64,000 bases of DNA from assembly GCF_024721995.1 (NCBI RefSeq), contig NZ_JANQBC010000001.1, positions 928,082 to 992,081 of the forward strand, given 5' to 3'. Source of the stretch: Paenibacillus radicibacter. Lineage in GTDB: Bacteria; Bacillota; Bacilli; Paenibacillales; NBRC-103111. Position numbers and translations under genes: made by a program. Below are positions 1 through 9,338 of the stretch, in pieces. Every line of letters begins with the position of its first letter. Position 1 is the first letter of the stretch. The notes below the pieces were generated by a model, which was given only the letters and a program-made list of their open reading frames with translations, made no database searches and was not told the DNA's origin.

Positions 1-361
1 AAATATGTTTAGTCTCCAATCGGTCAAACAGTTCATGTTCGGCAGAACGTACGGTCTGTGTAGAGAAAATCCAGCCTACAAGCGAGACTTTTCGTAAAAA
101 GAACGATTTCATTACATTCAGACACCGATTACGCGTAATCGTAAGCAACCAGCTCTTGATCGAACATTGTCCCCTATATGTATACAACTTTTCATATACG
201 TTGAGAAACACATCCTGTGAGATGTCATCTGCAAGGTCTTTGCTTTTTGTCATAAAATAAGCGAATCTCCATACATCATCCCCATATTCTCGCATAAGCT
301 CACCAAGTACGGTCGTCGCATCATCTGTATAAGAAAGAGAAGCTAAATAATGGCCCTCCAA
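1..361 (-). CDS. ECF-type RNA polymerase sigma factor, C-terminus beyond window
   Basis: Reading the minus strand from about 361 gives a sigma-70 region 2 protein: an acidic helix DLADDISQDVFLNVYEKL followed by SIKSWLLTITRNRCLN, the pattern of core-binding and -10-recognition helices in extracytoplasmic-function sigma factors. Region 4 would lie beyond position 1. The start is uncertain: a GTG at 370 abuts GAGG, so the TTG at 361, about seven bases after GAGGTG, fits ribosome spacing better. No anti-sigma gene is visible. Seen: region 2. Inferred: ECF class from the compact N-terminus. Confidence 0.8.
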   Translation of the reverse strand, partial: MEGHYLASLSYTDDATTVLGELMREYGDDVWRFAYFMTKSKDLADDISQDVFLNVYEKLYTYRGQCSIKSWLLTITRNRCLNVMKSFFLRKVSLVGWIFSTQTVRSAEHELFDRLETKHI

Positions 362-422
362 ATCGATCACCTCAATAATTAGACAATCCAGATCCCCTAA
401 AGTTCCAGAATCTTACGAAAAT

Positions 423-449
423 AAAAAAGAGACGGCATTTGCCATCTCT
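423..449 (-). terminator. Intrinsic terminator of the YpuI-like gene
   Basis: On the minus strand an 8-bp stem (GAGATGGC/GCCGTCTC with one G-U pair, loop AAAT) is followed by six T residues. It lies 20 bases past the stop codon of the gene at 469-969 and separates it from the sigma factor gene. Confidence 0.85.
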
Positions 450-468
450 TCATTCATTATGGATGAGG

Positions 469-969
469 TTAAATTTTCTCGCCTTGTAAACGGCGCTGTG
501 TCACGTAATCCGTCTCGTAGTAAGCTAACTCCTCGCGGAGCTCTTCGAATATTTTTGATAAATCTATTATTAGATCGCGTGCTTCACGGCAAGGCTTCTT
601 CCGAAACCGAATGGCGTCTTGACCTGTATAGGCATAACGACCATCTTCGGAATAACATTCATTCTTCGGATAGAAAAAGCTGCTTACACATGAGTGGAAT
701 ACATCATATAGTGCTTTTTCAGCATAATCGGTATTAAATGTTGGACGACGTAGTGCAACCCCCAACTTCTCATATGATACTTCACAGAATACTAGTAAAT
801 GACGAGTATCTTGCAAGTAATTGCGATAGAATTCATCCATTGCTGGATCATTTTCAACATTTAGCTGCGAAAGCGAGTGATGGTTAAGGAACTGTTCCAT
901 CTTATCAATGGAATCCTTCAATCTAGCACGACTTGATTCGCAAATGTTCTTAACGTTAAACATTGCCAC
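469..969 (-). CDS. ypuI: YpuI-like protein (DUF3907 family)
   Basis: A 166-residue soluble protein resembling Bacillus subtilis YpuI: the central block HLLVFCEVSYEKLG, the FFYPKNECYSEDGRYAYTG segment and the C-terminal LREELAYYETDY are recognisable from memory of that family. Function is unknown; there is no signal peptide, membrane segment or catalytic motif. Start chosen at the GTG at 969, nine bases after AGGAGGTC; an ATG two codons on is an alternative. It is divergent from the subtilase gene and has its own terminator. Confidence 0.75.
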   Translation of the reverse strand: MAMFNVKNICESSRARLKDSIDKMEQFLNHHSLSQLNVENDPAMDEFYRNYLQDTRHLLVFCEVSYEKLGVALRRPTFNTDYAEKALYDVFHSCVSSFFYPKNECYSEDGRYAYTGQDAIRFRKKPCREARDLIIDLSKIFEELREELAYYETDYVTQRRLQGEKI

Positions 970-1164
970 TGCAGCAAGACCTCCTCCGTCTCATTCCAAC
1001 ACGAAAAATTTACGATAAAATTTCACTTCTATCCTACCACAATTTCTCAATAAAAGTAATATCCAAACATAAGGCAAGTGAATAGAAAACCGCATAAAAT
1101 CGACCTCTTCTTCGAACTCTAACGAGAGGATGAATTACGTACAACTAGAGGAGGCACTACTACC

Positions 1165-3045
1165 TTGATGCGCCGCAAATTATTGACTTACAGTGTCACG
1201 TTACTCCTAAGCTCCCTACTTATTTCGTGTATCAACAATAACCCTCGTTCCAATTTACACGAATCGCAAGTTGTTCCTTCCGCTGAACAAGAGGTCGCCA
1301 TGAAACATGCCCTTGTTGCACAAGATATTAAAGTAACAGAGGAACTGTGTCGAAGCAGCTGTCAACTTGACCTACAAGCGCTTCTTACTGAAAGCAAGCC
1401 AACTCTAACGGATTGGCAACAGAAGCATCCGCATATTCAATATATGATCTGGGAGCAGCTTTCAAACCCACAGAATAAACCGCAGACGATTGGACAGCTA
1501 AAAGGAGATGCTGTTACGGCCTCCAAACCATTCATTGATGAAGCGAAAAAACAACTCAGTGCGAGTACTTCCAAATCTTATATGTCAAAAGAGTTCAAAG
1601 TAGGCGACTCATCTTACTTTGTCCTTGGTGAGCGATCTCAAGAAACACAATTACAAGTCATTGCGGTTGTGAATCAGCGTATCCTTACGAAAGTGGCTGA
1701 CCATCAACATAAGAATATGCGGTTAGAACCTTTTCCAAATACGAATCGCGTGCATATGAAGACTGTTGAGTCAGGAACACATCTACCTAAACGCGTCGTA
1801 ACCCCTGAAGATAATGAAGGGACAAGCCACTACGAAACCCACGAAGTTGTCGTTAAGTTCCATCGTCGTCCCACAAAGTCTGAACTGAACCAGATTCTTA
1901 AAGAGACTGATGGTAAGATCACCCAACATGTGAATGGAACTTATGTATTCAAGTCGCGCCGTATTGTGGCAAAAGATCTGGTGAAATACTTCCATAAATG
2001 GAATGTTGCTTATGCAGAGCCGCATTTCTTCTATGTAACGAATACGCTGCACTATAATCGCCCGCAAATTCGTCAGACGGATGAAAGTGTATACTTTGGC
2101 CCTCCATATCCCTACCGCCCAGTACAAGGGCAAGGTAGTTCCATGCCAGCAGCGAATACACCTGCATTAATTGAACCTAATGACGTCCTGTATGATCGTT
2201 ACCAGTGGAACTTGAAACAAATTGGATCAGAAGCAGGCTGGCAAGCCGAGCGGGGCGGTAATAACACTACGATTGTTGCAGTCATCGATACAGGGGTTGA
2301 TCTTACACACCCTGACTTACAAGCTCATCTGATAAACGGATACAACCTCGTTGACCCTACGACGACGCCAAATGATGATGTAGGTCATGGCACTCATGTA
2401 TCAGGGGTTGTCGGAGCTGTTGTAAACAATCGTCTTGGTGTTGCAGGGATGGTGTGGAATAATTCACTAATGCCGATCAAAGCCCTCGATCAAACAGGAG
2501 CAGGCAGTACGTATACGGTTGCACAAGGTATTATCTGGGCGGTGGATCATGGTGCGAAAGTGATTAACATGAGTCTGGGCAACTATGCGCCATCCGAATT
2601 TTTGCACGATGCCATCAAGTACGCGTATGAGCGCGATGTTGTACTTGTAGCAGCTAGCGGGAATGACAATACGGGTCGCCCTTCCTACCCTGCTTATTAC
2701 CCCGAGGTGTTCGCAGTTGCTGCGACGGACATCAATCGTAATCGAGCACCATTCTCTAATTACGGGGATTATGTTGATGTAGCTGCTCCTGGGGTTAGTA
2801 TTGCTTCAACGTATCCTCCACACCAGTATGCGGCATTGTCAGGTACATCAATGGCAAGCCCACATGTGGCAGCATTAGCAGCTATGATACGCTCCATTAA
2901 TCCTGCCCTTCACAATATTGAAGTCATGGATATGATACGAAGCACCGCACAAGACTTAGGTGTAGCAGGTCGAGATCCGCTTTACGGGCATGGAATAATT
3001 GATGTCGCCAAAGCAGTAAGAGCCGCTCAAATGTCGGTTAAATAA
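1165..3045 (+). CDS. Lipoprotein S8 subtilisin-like serine protease
   Basis: A 626-residue secreted protease. Residues 1-22 form a lipoprotein signal ending in the lipobox LLISC. A long N-terminal region follows, including a prodomain-like stretch near residues 230-290. The S8 domain runs from about 350 to 620. The catalytic triad is visible: Asp375 in VIDTG, His408 in GHGTH, Ser562 in GTSMASPH; Asn500 in ASGND is the likely oxyanion residue. The TTG at 1165 is preferred because it lies 10 bases after AGGAGG (1149-1154); the adjacent ATG at 1168 is also possible. It is expected to be anchored to the outer face of the membrane. Substrate unknown. Single-gene unit ending at a terminator shared with the convergent flavoprotein gene. 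Confidence 0.92.
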   Translation: MMRRKLLTYSVTLLLSSLLISCINNNPRSNLHESQVVPSAEQEVAMKHALVAQDIKVTEELCRSSCQLDLQALLTESKPTLTDWQQKHPHIQYMIWEQLSNPQNKPQTIGQLKGDAVTASKPFIDEAKKQLSASTSKSYMSKEFKVGDSSYFVLGERSQETQLQVIAVVNQRILTKVADHQHKNMRLEPFPNTNRVHMKTVESGTHLPKRVVTPEDNEGTSHYETHEVVVKFHRRPTKSELNQILKETDGKITQHVNGTYVFKSRRIVAKDLVKYFHKWNVAYAEPHFFYVTNTLHYNRPQIRQTDESVYFGPPYPYRPVQGQGSSMPAANTPALIEPNDVLYDRYQWNLKQIGSEAGWQAERGGNNTTIVAVIDTGVDLTHPDLQAHLINGYNLVDPTTTPNDDVGHGTHVSGVVGAVVNNRLGVAGMVWNNSLMPIKALDQTGAGSTYTVAQGIIWAVDHGAKVINMSLGNYAPSEFLHDAIKYAYERDVVLVAASGNDNTGRPSYPAYYPEVFAVAATDINRNRAPFSNYGDYVDVAAPGVSIASTYPPHQYAALSGTSMASPHVAALAAMIRSINPALHNIEVMDMIRSTAQDLGVAGRDPLYGHGIIDVAKAVRAAQMSVK

Positions 3046-3065
3046 TTTTCAATTCACATATAAAA

Positions 3066-3116
3066 TAAAAACAACCTCATCCATCACATATTGTGAAGAT
3101 GGGGTTGTTTGTTGTT
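3066..3116. terminator. Bidirectional terminator between convergent genes
   Basis: An 11-bp stem (3071-3081 with 3098-3108, one G-U pair) is flanked by A residues on the left and a T-rich tract on the right, so it can serve both the protease gene and the convergent flavoprotein gene. Confidence 0.75.
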
Positions 3117-3142
3117 GAACATGATTGACAGGAACACCGTTC

Positions 3143-4669
3143 TCATTTAACAGCCTTAGCGTATTCCGTCGACTTCGTACCTGCTTGACGACCGAAAATA
3201 ATGATTTCAGCCACCGAGTTACCGCCAATCCGATTTTGACCGTGTAAGCCTCCTGTTACTTCACCAGCTGCATAAAGACCAGGGATCGGTTTCCCGCTCT
3301 TATCCAATACTTCTGTATTCGTATTGATTCTTACACCACCCATCGTATAGTGGATACCTGGTCCGATTTTAATTGCATAGTATGGAGCTGTTGCTAGATC
3401 ATGTTCCATTCCTGTCGCTCTTCCGAATTCTGCATCTTTTTTGTTATTAACAGCACTGTTCCAGCCATCTAACGTCTTCTTGAGTTCATCAGCAGGAACA
3501 CCTATTTCTTTTGCCAACGCTTCTGCCGAATCCGCTGTTTTCACAAAACCCATCTTGTTATATTGCTCAACTGCTTTGGCCCGAGAACGAACACCAGAAT
3601 CGAATACAAGCCAAGCGGATTTATCTTTAACTTTATTAATGGCTGCCGTTACGGTATCACGTGTTGCCATCTCATTCGTGAACCGTTTGCCATCACTCGT
3701 TACAAGAATGGACCCTTCCCCACGAAGCGCTTCCCCAATGAGGTAAGACTGTTCTTGTTGTACCGTCGGATGAACTTGGATTTGATCAAGATCGACTGTT
3801 GTACCACCCATCTTTTCAATCATGTTAATACCATCGCCTGTACTGCCCTTCTGGTTTGTCGTCACCAAGCCCTTTAAGTCTGGGCGGACTTTCGCAATCA
3901 TGTCCATATTCGCGCCGAATCCTCCGGATGTAATGATGACAGACTTGGCTGAAATGGTTTTATCCGTATTTTCACTAAAGCTAACTTTAACACCAGTGGC
4001 TTTGCCGTCTTTACTCGTAATTTCTTTTACATTCGCATTCACGAAAAGCGGGATTCCCTTTTCTTGCACATTTTTTACTAAGCCATTTACAAGATACTGC
4101 CCAACAGCTGAACCGTCTGCAGGACGATGCGTACGCTTCTCCTTCATACCGCCTGTGATCGTAATATTACTTAGGGTAATACCAATGGAGTCTAACCAAT
4201 CAATTGCTGCCGCGGAGTTATCGACAAAATAACGTAGCATTTCCTTGTCATTCGTATCATGCCCGCCCTTTAACGTCTCTTCATAGAATAAATCGTTCTT
4301 ATCTTGTATGCCTTGCTGTTTTTGAAACTTCGTCTCTGAAGCATTCATACCTGAGGACGACTTATTCGTATTTCCGCCTGCTGCCGGCATTTTCTCAAAA
4401 ATCACGGGATTCATTCCAGCCGCTTTAGCGACAAGCGCAGCTGACATTCCCGCACCGCCTGAACCTACAATGACAATGTCATAGCTGTCCTTTAGCTCAC
4501 CAATCGGGGTATAAGTCGCCTTCGATGCGCCTGATGTACCTTCACTCTCTTCCTTTTTCGGTGCGGGAGTAGCCTCTTCACCCTTCTTAGCCTGATTGCC
4601 GCCGCACCCTGCAACTATAAGCATAATGGATAGTAAGACCATCAGCACAATATTCGTTTTCCTCTTCAT
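3143..4669 (-). CDS. FAD-dependent fumarate-reductase-type lipoprotein flavoenzyme
   Basis: Starts with a lipoprotein signal (lipobox IVAGC) and a charged, Pro/Glu-rich linker, so it should sit on the outside of the membrane. The rest is a FAD_binding_2 flavoprotein: dinucleotide motif DIVIVGSGGAGMSAALVA near residue 65 and the C-terminal FAD contact HGQNRIGGNSVAE. It resembles the flavin domain of flavocytochrome c, soluble fumarate reductase and urocanate reductase, but has no heme CxxCH motifs and no FMN-binding domain, so its electron donor is unclear. The ATG at 4669 is preferred over the TTG at 4675 because GGAGGGG is too close to the latter. Substrate cannot be told from sequence. Confidence 0.85.
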   Translation of the reverse strand: MKRKTNIVLMVLLSIMLIVAGCGGNQAKKGEEATPAPKKEESEGTSGASKATYTPIGELKDSYDIVIVGSGGAGMSAALVAKAAGMNPVIFEKMPAAGGNTNKSSSGMNASETKFQKQQGIQDKNDLFYEETLKGGHDTNDKEMLRYFVDNSAAAIDWLDSIGITLSNITITGGMKEKRTHRPADGSAVGQYLVNGLVKNVQEKGIPLFVNANVKEITSKDGKATGVKVSFSENTDKTISAKSVIITSGGFGANMDMIAKVRPDLKGLVTTNQKGSTGDGINMIEKMGGTTVDLDQIQVHPTVQQEQSYLIGEALRGEGSILVTSDGKRFTNEMATRDTVTAAINKVKDKSAWLVFDSGVRSRAKAVEQYNKMGFVKTADSAEALAKEIGVPADELKKTLDGWNSAVNNKKDAEFGRATGMEHDLATAPYYAIKIGPGIHYTMGGVRINTNTEVLDKSGKPIPGLYAAGEVTGGLHGQNRIGGNSVAEIIIFGRQAGTKSTEYAKAVK

Positions 4670-4780
4670 ATGCAAACCCCTCCATACATCTACATTCGTT
4701 TATTTTCTTTGTTATTCACCACCTATAGCATCCCATTTTTCCATTATTTTATTATTTAGGCTGATTCTTCTTCATAAACG

Positions 4781-4809
4781 CAAAAAAACTACCCAAAATT
4801 GGGTAGTTC
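4781..4809 (-). terminator. Terminator of rnpB
   Basis: Minus-strand stem AACTACCC/GGGTAGTT followed by seven T residues, just past the 3' end of the RNase P RNA. Confidence 0.9.
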
Positions 4810-4819
4810 TTCGCGTGCA

Positions 4820-5238
4820 TTGCGGAAAGCTTTCCGTAAGCCGGGTTCTGTACTTCCAGTGGTACGACGGATGCAACTCCTCCCACTATTGAAGTGACAA
4901 TCATCTATCTAGGCCATACATTGCTATATGGCTCAAGCGACCAACCCGGACGCGCTTCGGGCTAAAGCTGCTAGTCAAGCTAGCTGCGTCCCTCTTAGGT
5001 CTTGCTCCAAGTGGGGTTTACCAGGAACGTAGTCACCCACGCTCCTCGTGGTCTCTTACACCACGGTTCCACCCTTGCCTGTTCGCTATAAGCGTCATCG
5101 GCGGTCCATTTCTGTGGCACTATCCTTCAACTTGCGCTGACTGGACGTTATCCAGCACCCTGCCCTATGGAGCCCGGACTTTCCTCTCGTTACAGTCTCC
5201 TGCAACCAGCGATTGTCTGTCAAACTTTCCGTCTCTAA
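4820..5238 (-). ncRNA. rnpB: RNase P RNA, class B
   Basis: The minus strand carries the universally conserved RNase P blocks GAGGAAAGTCCGGGCT (5' side) and ACAGAACCCGGCTTA (3' side), with a length near 415 nt as in Bacillus-type class B RNA. The terminal helix P1 can be formed from CGGAAAG near the 5' end and CTTTCCG near the 3' end. It is the catalytic RNA that matures tRNA 5' ends. Ends are placed from P1 and from a well-spaced promoter, so they may be off by a few bases. Confidence 0.95.
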
Positions 5239-5244
5239 CGATTG

Positions 5245-5273
5245 ATTATACTAGGAATTGACCGATGTTACAA
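5245..5273 (-). promoter_or_regulatory. Sigma-A promoter of rnpB
   Basis: On the minus strand TTGTAA (5268-5273), 17-bp spacer, TATAAT (5245-5250). The predicted start near 5238 agrees with the RNA 5' end deduced from helix P1. Confidence 0.85.
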
Positions 5274-5340
5274 CTGAGAATGACTTACAAATGACTTCCC
5301 ATGCTTCCATTTAAAATAAGTGGGAGCTATTTCACGCATT

Positions 5341-6456
5341 CTAGACGAACTGGAACACTTCCGTGTTAATGGTTGATGCCGTTACCGTCGTTGTATAACG
5401 CTTCTCTGTAAAGCGTTCGCGCATGTACTTCGCAACGGCTTCTTTCATAACCTTCTCGACGTTATGGCCCACGTCGATTATCGTCATTCCATCCGCGAGC
5501 GCATCGTGCGCGGAATGGTAGTCAATGTCGCCGGTGACGAGCACATCGGCGCCTGCAAACTTGGCGCTGCGCCAGTACCTCGCGCCAGATCCACCCAGCA
5601 CCGCCGCCTTGCGCACGGTGCGGGTTAAGTCGCCGACGACGCGAACCGTCGGCACGTCGAACGCTTGCTTCGCAGTACCTGCGAGCTCAGCAAGCGTCAC
5701 AGGAGCCGGGAGCTTACCTACCCGGCCAAGCCCAAACACTCTCCCCTTGAGATCAAGGGGATATAGATCATAGGCCACCTCTTCATAAGGGTGAGCCTTG
5801 AGCATGGCCTGAACCACGCGGCGAGCCGCTGCCTCAGGCACAATCGTCTCCACGCGTACTTCGTCTACGCGTTCGAACTTGCCTTGCGCACCGATGAATG
5901 GCTGCGTGCTATCTCCGGGCATAAATGTCCCCTGTCCTTCCGTGTTGAAGGAACAATGGCTATACTGCCCGATATGACCTGCTCCCGCGTTAAATAGCGC
6001 ACGCTGTACTTCTTCATGGTGTGTCTTCGGCACGAAGACCACCAATTTGTTCAACTTCTCTGTGTGTACATCTTCCAGATGTCCAAGATCTGTTAAACCC
6101 AGCTGTCCAGCAAGCAAATCGTTCACACCGCCAGTTGCAACATCCAGATTCGTATGTGCAATATAAACCGCAATATCATGTTTGATGAGCTTCTCATATA
6201 AACGCCCCGCCGTCGTATCTGTCCGAAGATGTGCGAGTGCTCGGAAAATAATCGCATGATGCGCAATAATGAGATCCGCTCCTTGGCTGATCGCTTCTTC
6301 CACAACTGCTTCTGTTACATCAAGCGCCACGAGAATATGACGGATTTCCTTATTTAGCGTTCCTAACTGCAAGCCGATCTTGTCATCCGGCATGGCATAA
6401 TGCTTCGGTGCTAGTTCCTCAAATAACTGAATTACAGCTGCACCTTTTGCAAACAT
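5341..6456 (-). CDS. yqfO: Nif3-like dinuclear metal center protein (YqfO family)
   Basis: A 371-residue member of the NIF3/DUF34 family with the N-terminal half (QLFEELAPKHYAMPDDKIGLQLG, HHAIIF metal ligands), a central PII-like insert at about residues 130-240, and the C-terminal metal-binding GDIDYHSAHDA and IDVGHNVEK motifs. Family members are hexameric metalloproteins of uncertain substrate. The ATG at 6456 follows AGGAGG with good spacing; the gene overlaps the 3' end of trmK by 25 bases, implying translational coupling. Confidence 0.92.
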   Translation of the reverse strand: MFAKGAAVIQLFEELAPKHYAMPDDKIGLQLGTLNKEIRHILVALDVTEAVVEEAISQGADLIIAHHAIIFRALAHLRTDTTAGRLYEKLIKHDIAVYIAHTNLDVATGGVNDLLAGQLGLTDLGHLEDVHTEKLNKLVVFVPKTHHEEVQRALFNAGAGHIGQYSHCSFNTEGQGTFMPGDSTQPFIGAQGKFERVDEVRVETIVPEAAARRVVQAMLKAHPYEEVAYDLYPLDLKGRVFGLGRVGKLPAPVTLAELAGTAKQAFDVPTVRVVGDLTRTVRKAAVLGGSGARYWRSAKFAGADVLVTGDIDYHSAHDALADGMTIIDVGHNVEKVMKEAVAKYMRERFTEKRYTTTVTASTINTEVFQFV

Positions 6457-7217
6457 GTCAGCACCTCCTGAATTTGATTCATCTCTTGTGTCAGGCTTTC
6501 TTTCTTGAGCTTCGCAGATTCTTGCTCAGACTGTCCCATACTTGAACGCACACGATCCATTTTCAACAATTCAGATTGCCATTTATTAACCCATACAGGA
6601 GAAGCTTCTGCAACAAGCCACGGCCCTAAGCGCATAAGCATTTCTTTATCAAGACTCACTTCCCCATTCTGCCCGATCACACGCTGTGCATAGAGCTGTC
6701 CACGCATACTTTCAAACGCTTCACGATTCTCATCAGACTCATTACGTGTTGCAGTTAAGATCTCATAGATCTTGCCATCCTCTTCAAGAATAGTTTCACC
6801 TGTAAGTAACCAACCATTCTCATCTAACCAGCGGCGAACAAAGTCTTCTCCGACATTTGGTTGTAAGATTAACGTACGCACACCTGTAAGCTTATGCTTA
6901 CCTTCCTCAAGAATGGTGGAAATAAGGCTGCCGCCCATCCCTGCAATTGTGATTGTCTCCACTTCACCAGGCTCAATAACAGCTAAACCATTGCCTAATC
7001 GCACGGAAATCTTCTCAGCAAGTCCCGCCATACGCACTTGATTTTGCGCAGCATCACGAGGCCCCTCATTTACTTCCCCCGCCACAGCAAAAGAAATCAT
7101 GCCCTGCTGAACCAAATATGTTGGCAGCAAAGCATGATCCGAACCAATATCAGCAACTCGAGAGCCTTGTGGCACTCTTTGTGCAATCATTTCTAATCGT
7201 TTAGATAATTTAATCAT
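6432..7217 (-). CDS. trmK: tRNA (adenine(22)-N1)-methyltransferase TrmK
   Basis: Class I SAM-dependent methyltransferase with the motif I region RVADIGSDHALLPTYLVQ and the family block TITIAGMGGSLISTIL; family members methylate A22 of bacterial tRNAs. The open frame extends upstream to 7328 but that part only mirrors the preceding membrane gene in another frame, so the ATG at 7217 (MIKLSKRLEMIAQ) is chosen; it lies four bases after the upstream stop. Usual family length is about 230-260 residues, and 261 fits. Confidence 0.9.
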   Translation of the reverse strand: MIKLSKRLEMIAQRVPQGSRVADIGSDHALLPTYLVQQGMISFAVAGEVNEGPRDAAQNQVRMAGLAEKISVRLGNGLAVIEPGEVETITIAGMGGSLISTILEEGKHKLTGVRTLILQPNVGEDFVRRWLDENGWLLTGETILEEDGKIYEILTATRNESDENREAFESMRGQLYAQRVIGQNGEVSLDKEMLMRLGPWLVAEASPVWVNKWQSELLKMDRVRSSMGQSEQESAKLKKESLTQEMNQIQEVLTCLQKVQL

Positions 7218-7221
7218 GTAA

Positions 7222-8052
7222 TTATACAACCCACTCTGTCCATTTTTTTCGTAAAACAAATAATAATAACGCACCCACTGCCAGCTTGCCAAATAACAGC
7301 ATCTGTACAAATTCAAGCGTTCCGCCATGGCCTGTTACCAAATTCATGACTTCAGGGACGAACCAACAAACAGCCCCAACGATGAATAGTACTTTTGCAT
7401 GCTCTTTGCTTCGGTGATGTGTCAGCCATCCTAACCAAGTAAACAAACCAACTAATCCTACCCAACCTAGCTGTAAATACGCTATATTCACATGATCTAG
7501 CTTGGCATTTATAAACCACGCATATACGAAGATAAGTGCCAACCATCCAAACAAATGCAAGATATACTGCTTGCTCGTAAGTCCAATAATTAACCAGATC
7601 ATCGCACAACATGCAATGAATTCAACGTAATAAGTCGGTTCATTATATGTAGTCTTCGAAATCACATACATCCCCGACACCAGTAAAATTAATGACGCAG
7701 CTAAGCATAACATCGTGGACACGAATGGCGAGTTCTTCTTGCGTCCTAAGCCCATCATATAACAGCCTAACACAAAAACACAAGAAATCCCCATTTGAAG
7801 TATCAAACTCATACTCGCAAAATGAAATAATGAGAACCCTAACAAGCCAAGTCCAAGCACCGCATACAACCAATAACGCCAATGACTATTCGAAATCACA
7901 GCTGCTTTCCCACTTGGCTTCGGATAGGCTTGCCCTGTATGTTCATCGCGATATAGGTTCATTAGAAAATCACAATATTGCTCCGGGAGAAGTTTACTTC
8001 TACGCCAATGGGTAATTTCATTCATGATCGTCTTTCGTTTATCTGCATCCAT
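7222..8052 (-). CDS. Polytopic membrane protein of unknown function
   Basis: An N-terminal cytoplasmic segment of about 60 residues (ITHWRRSKLLPEQYCDFLMNLY) is followed by roughly eight hydrophobic segments. The N-terminal segment is reminiscent of DUF2157-type membrane proteins, but I do not assign a family. The ATG at 8052 has AAGGTG seven bases upstream; an earlier ATG at 8073 overlaps that ribosome binding site and is rejected. It lies between rpoD and trmK and probably shares a transcript with trmK and yqfO. Confidence 0.75.
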   Translation of the reverse strand: MDADKRKTIMNEITHWRRSKLLPEQYCDFLMNLYRDEHTGQAYPKPSGKAAVISNSHWRYWLYAVLGLGLLGFSLFHFASMSLILQMGISCVFVLGCYMMGLGRKKNSPFVSTMLCLAASLILLVSGMYVISKTTYNEPTYYVEFIACCAMIWLIIGLTSKQYILHLFGWLALIFVYAWFINAKLDHVNIAYLQLGWVGLVGLFTWLGWLTHHRSKEHAKVLFIVGAVCWFVPEVMNLVTGHGGTLEFVQMLLFGKLAVGALLLFVLRKKWTEWVV

Positions 8053-8101
8053 TTGATCACCTTCCCCTAACATTATCGGCGAATTCTCCTCGATTAATTA
8101 G

Positions 8102-8148
8102 TAAAAAAGATCACGCTTCTTCCCTAAGAAAGGAAAAAAACGTGATCT
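8102..8148 (-). terminator. Terminator downstream of rpoD
   Basis: Minus-strand stem AGATCACG/CGTGATCT (8141-8148 with 8108-8115) with a long loop, then six T residues. It ends the yqxD-dnaG-rpoD unit. Confidence 0.8.
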
Positions 8149-8163
8149 CTGTTTGATCATTTA

Positions 8164-9303
8164 CTATTCTAAGAAATCTTTCAAACGTTTGGAACGGCTT
8201 GGATGGCGAAGCTTGCGAAGTGCTTTCGCTTCGATTTGACGAATACGCTCACGCGTAACACCGAACACTTTACCTACTTCTTCAAGGGTACGTGTTCTGC
8301 CATCATCTAGACCAAAACGTAAACGAAGTACGTTCTCTTCACGTTCTGTGAGTGTATCTAGCACATCTTCAAGCTGCTCTTTAAGCAATTCGTAAGCCGC
8401 TGCATCCGCAGGTGCTAATGCTTCTTGGTCTTCAATAAAGTCGCCTAAGTGTGAATCATCTTCTTCACCAATCGGTGTTTCAAGTGATACGGGTTCTTGA
8501 GCGATCTTCATGATCTCACGAACTTTATCTGTGCTAAGTTCCATCTCTTTAGCAATTTCTTCTGGAGTAGGTTCGCGTCCTAGTTCTTGCAATAGTTGTC
8601 TGGAAACACGAATCAACTTATTGATCGTCTCCACCATATGAACAGGAATACGAATCGTTCTTGCTTGGTCCGCGATTGCACGAGTAATCGCTTGACGAAT
8701 CCACCAAGTAGCATATGTCGAGAACTTAAACCCTTTAGTAAAGTCAAACTTCTCAACGGCTTTGATTAGACCCATGTTACCTTCTTGAATCAGATCCAGG
8801 AATAGCATCCCACGACCTACATAGCGCTTCGCGATCGATACAACAAGGCGCAAGTTCGCTTCAGCTAGGCGACGCTTCGCTTCCTCATCTCCAAGTTCAA
8901 TTCGCTTCGCTAAATCCACTTCATCATCAGCAGATAATAGAGGTACACGACCAATTTCTTTCAAATACATACGTACTGGGTCATTAATCTTTATACCCGG
9001 GGGCAATGACAGATCATCATCAAAATGGAAATCGTCTGATTCCCGCTCCTCACGTCTGTTTGGCATGTTATCGTTGTCGTCATCGTCATCATCATCTGAC
9101 TCATTACCGACATCAATACCAAGTTCGGATAGATGTTCATAGAACTCATCGATCTGATCCTGATCTTGCTCAAAGGGAGCGAGTTTCTCCATAATTTGTT
9201 TGTAAGTCAGCGAGTGACGTTTTTTTCCAATTTCAATCAGCTGTTCTTTTACTTGCTCCAAAGTTAGATCCGTCTCAAGTTCAGTACGTTGATCGTTGGC
9301 CAT
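8164..9303 (-). CDS. rpoD: RNA polymerase primary sigma factor SigA/RpoD
   Basis: A 379-residue sigma-70 with all primary-sigma regions: an N-terminal region 1.1-like part with an Asp-rich linker around residues 70-85, region 1.2 ([17 protein letters not shown]), region 2 ([32 protein letters not shown]), region 3, and the C-terminal region 4 helix-turn-helix ([20 protein letters not shown]). It directs housekeeping transcription. The position directly after dnaG is the classic macromolecular synthesis operon arrangement. Confidence 0.98.
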   Translation of the reverse strand: MANDQRTELETDLTLEQVKEQLIEIGKKRHSLTYKQIMEKLAPFEQDQDQIDEFYEHLSELGIDVGNESDDDDDDDNDNMPNRREERESDDFHFDDDLSLPPGIKINDPVRMYLKEIGRVPLLSADDEVDLAKRIELGDEEAKRRLAEANLRLVVSIAKRYVGRGMLFLDLIQEGNMGLIKAVEKFDFTKGFKFSTYATWWIRQAITRAIADQARTIRIPVHMVETINKLIRVSRQLLQELGREPTPEEIAKEMELSTDKVREIMKIAQEPVSLETPIGEEDDSHLGDFIEDQEALAPADAAAYELLKEQLEDVLDTLTEREENVLRLRFGLDDGRTRTLEEVGKVFGVTRERIRQIEAKALRKLRHPSRSKRLKDFLE

Positions 9304-9338
9304 AAATTTTAACTCCCTCCTCCCTAGAAGGTCACGAT

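Noticed and set aside
7217..7328. N-terminal extension of the TrmK frame
   Set aside because: It overlaps the preceding membrane-protein gene in another frame, reads as aromatic-rich shadow sequence, and TrmK homologs begin at the MIKLSKRLE residues.
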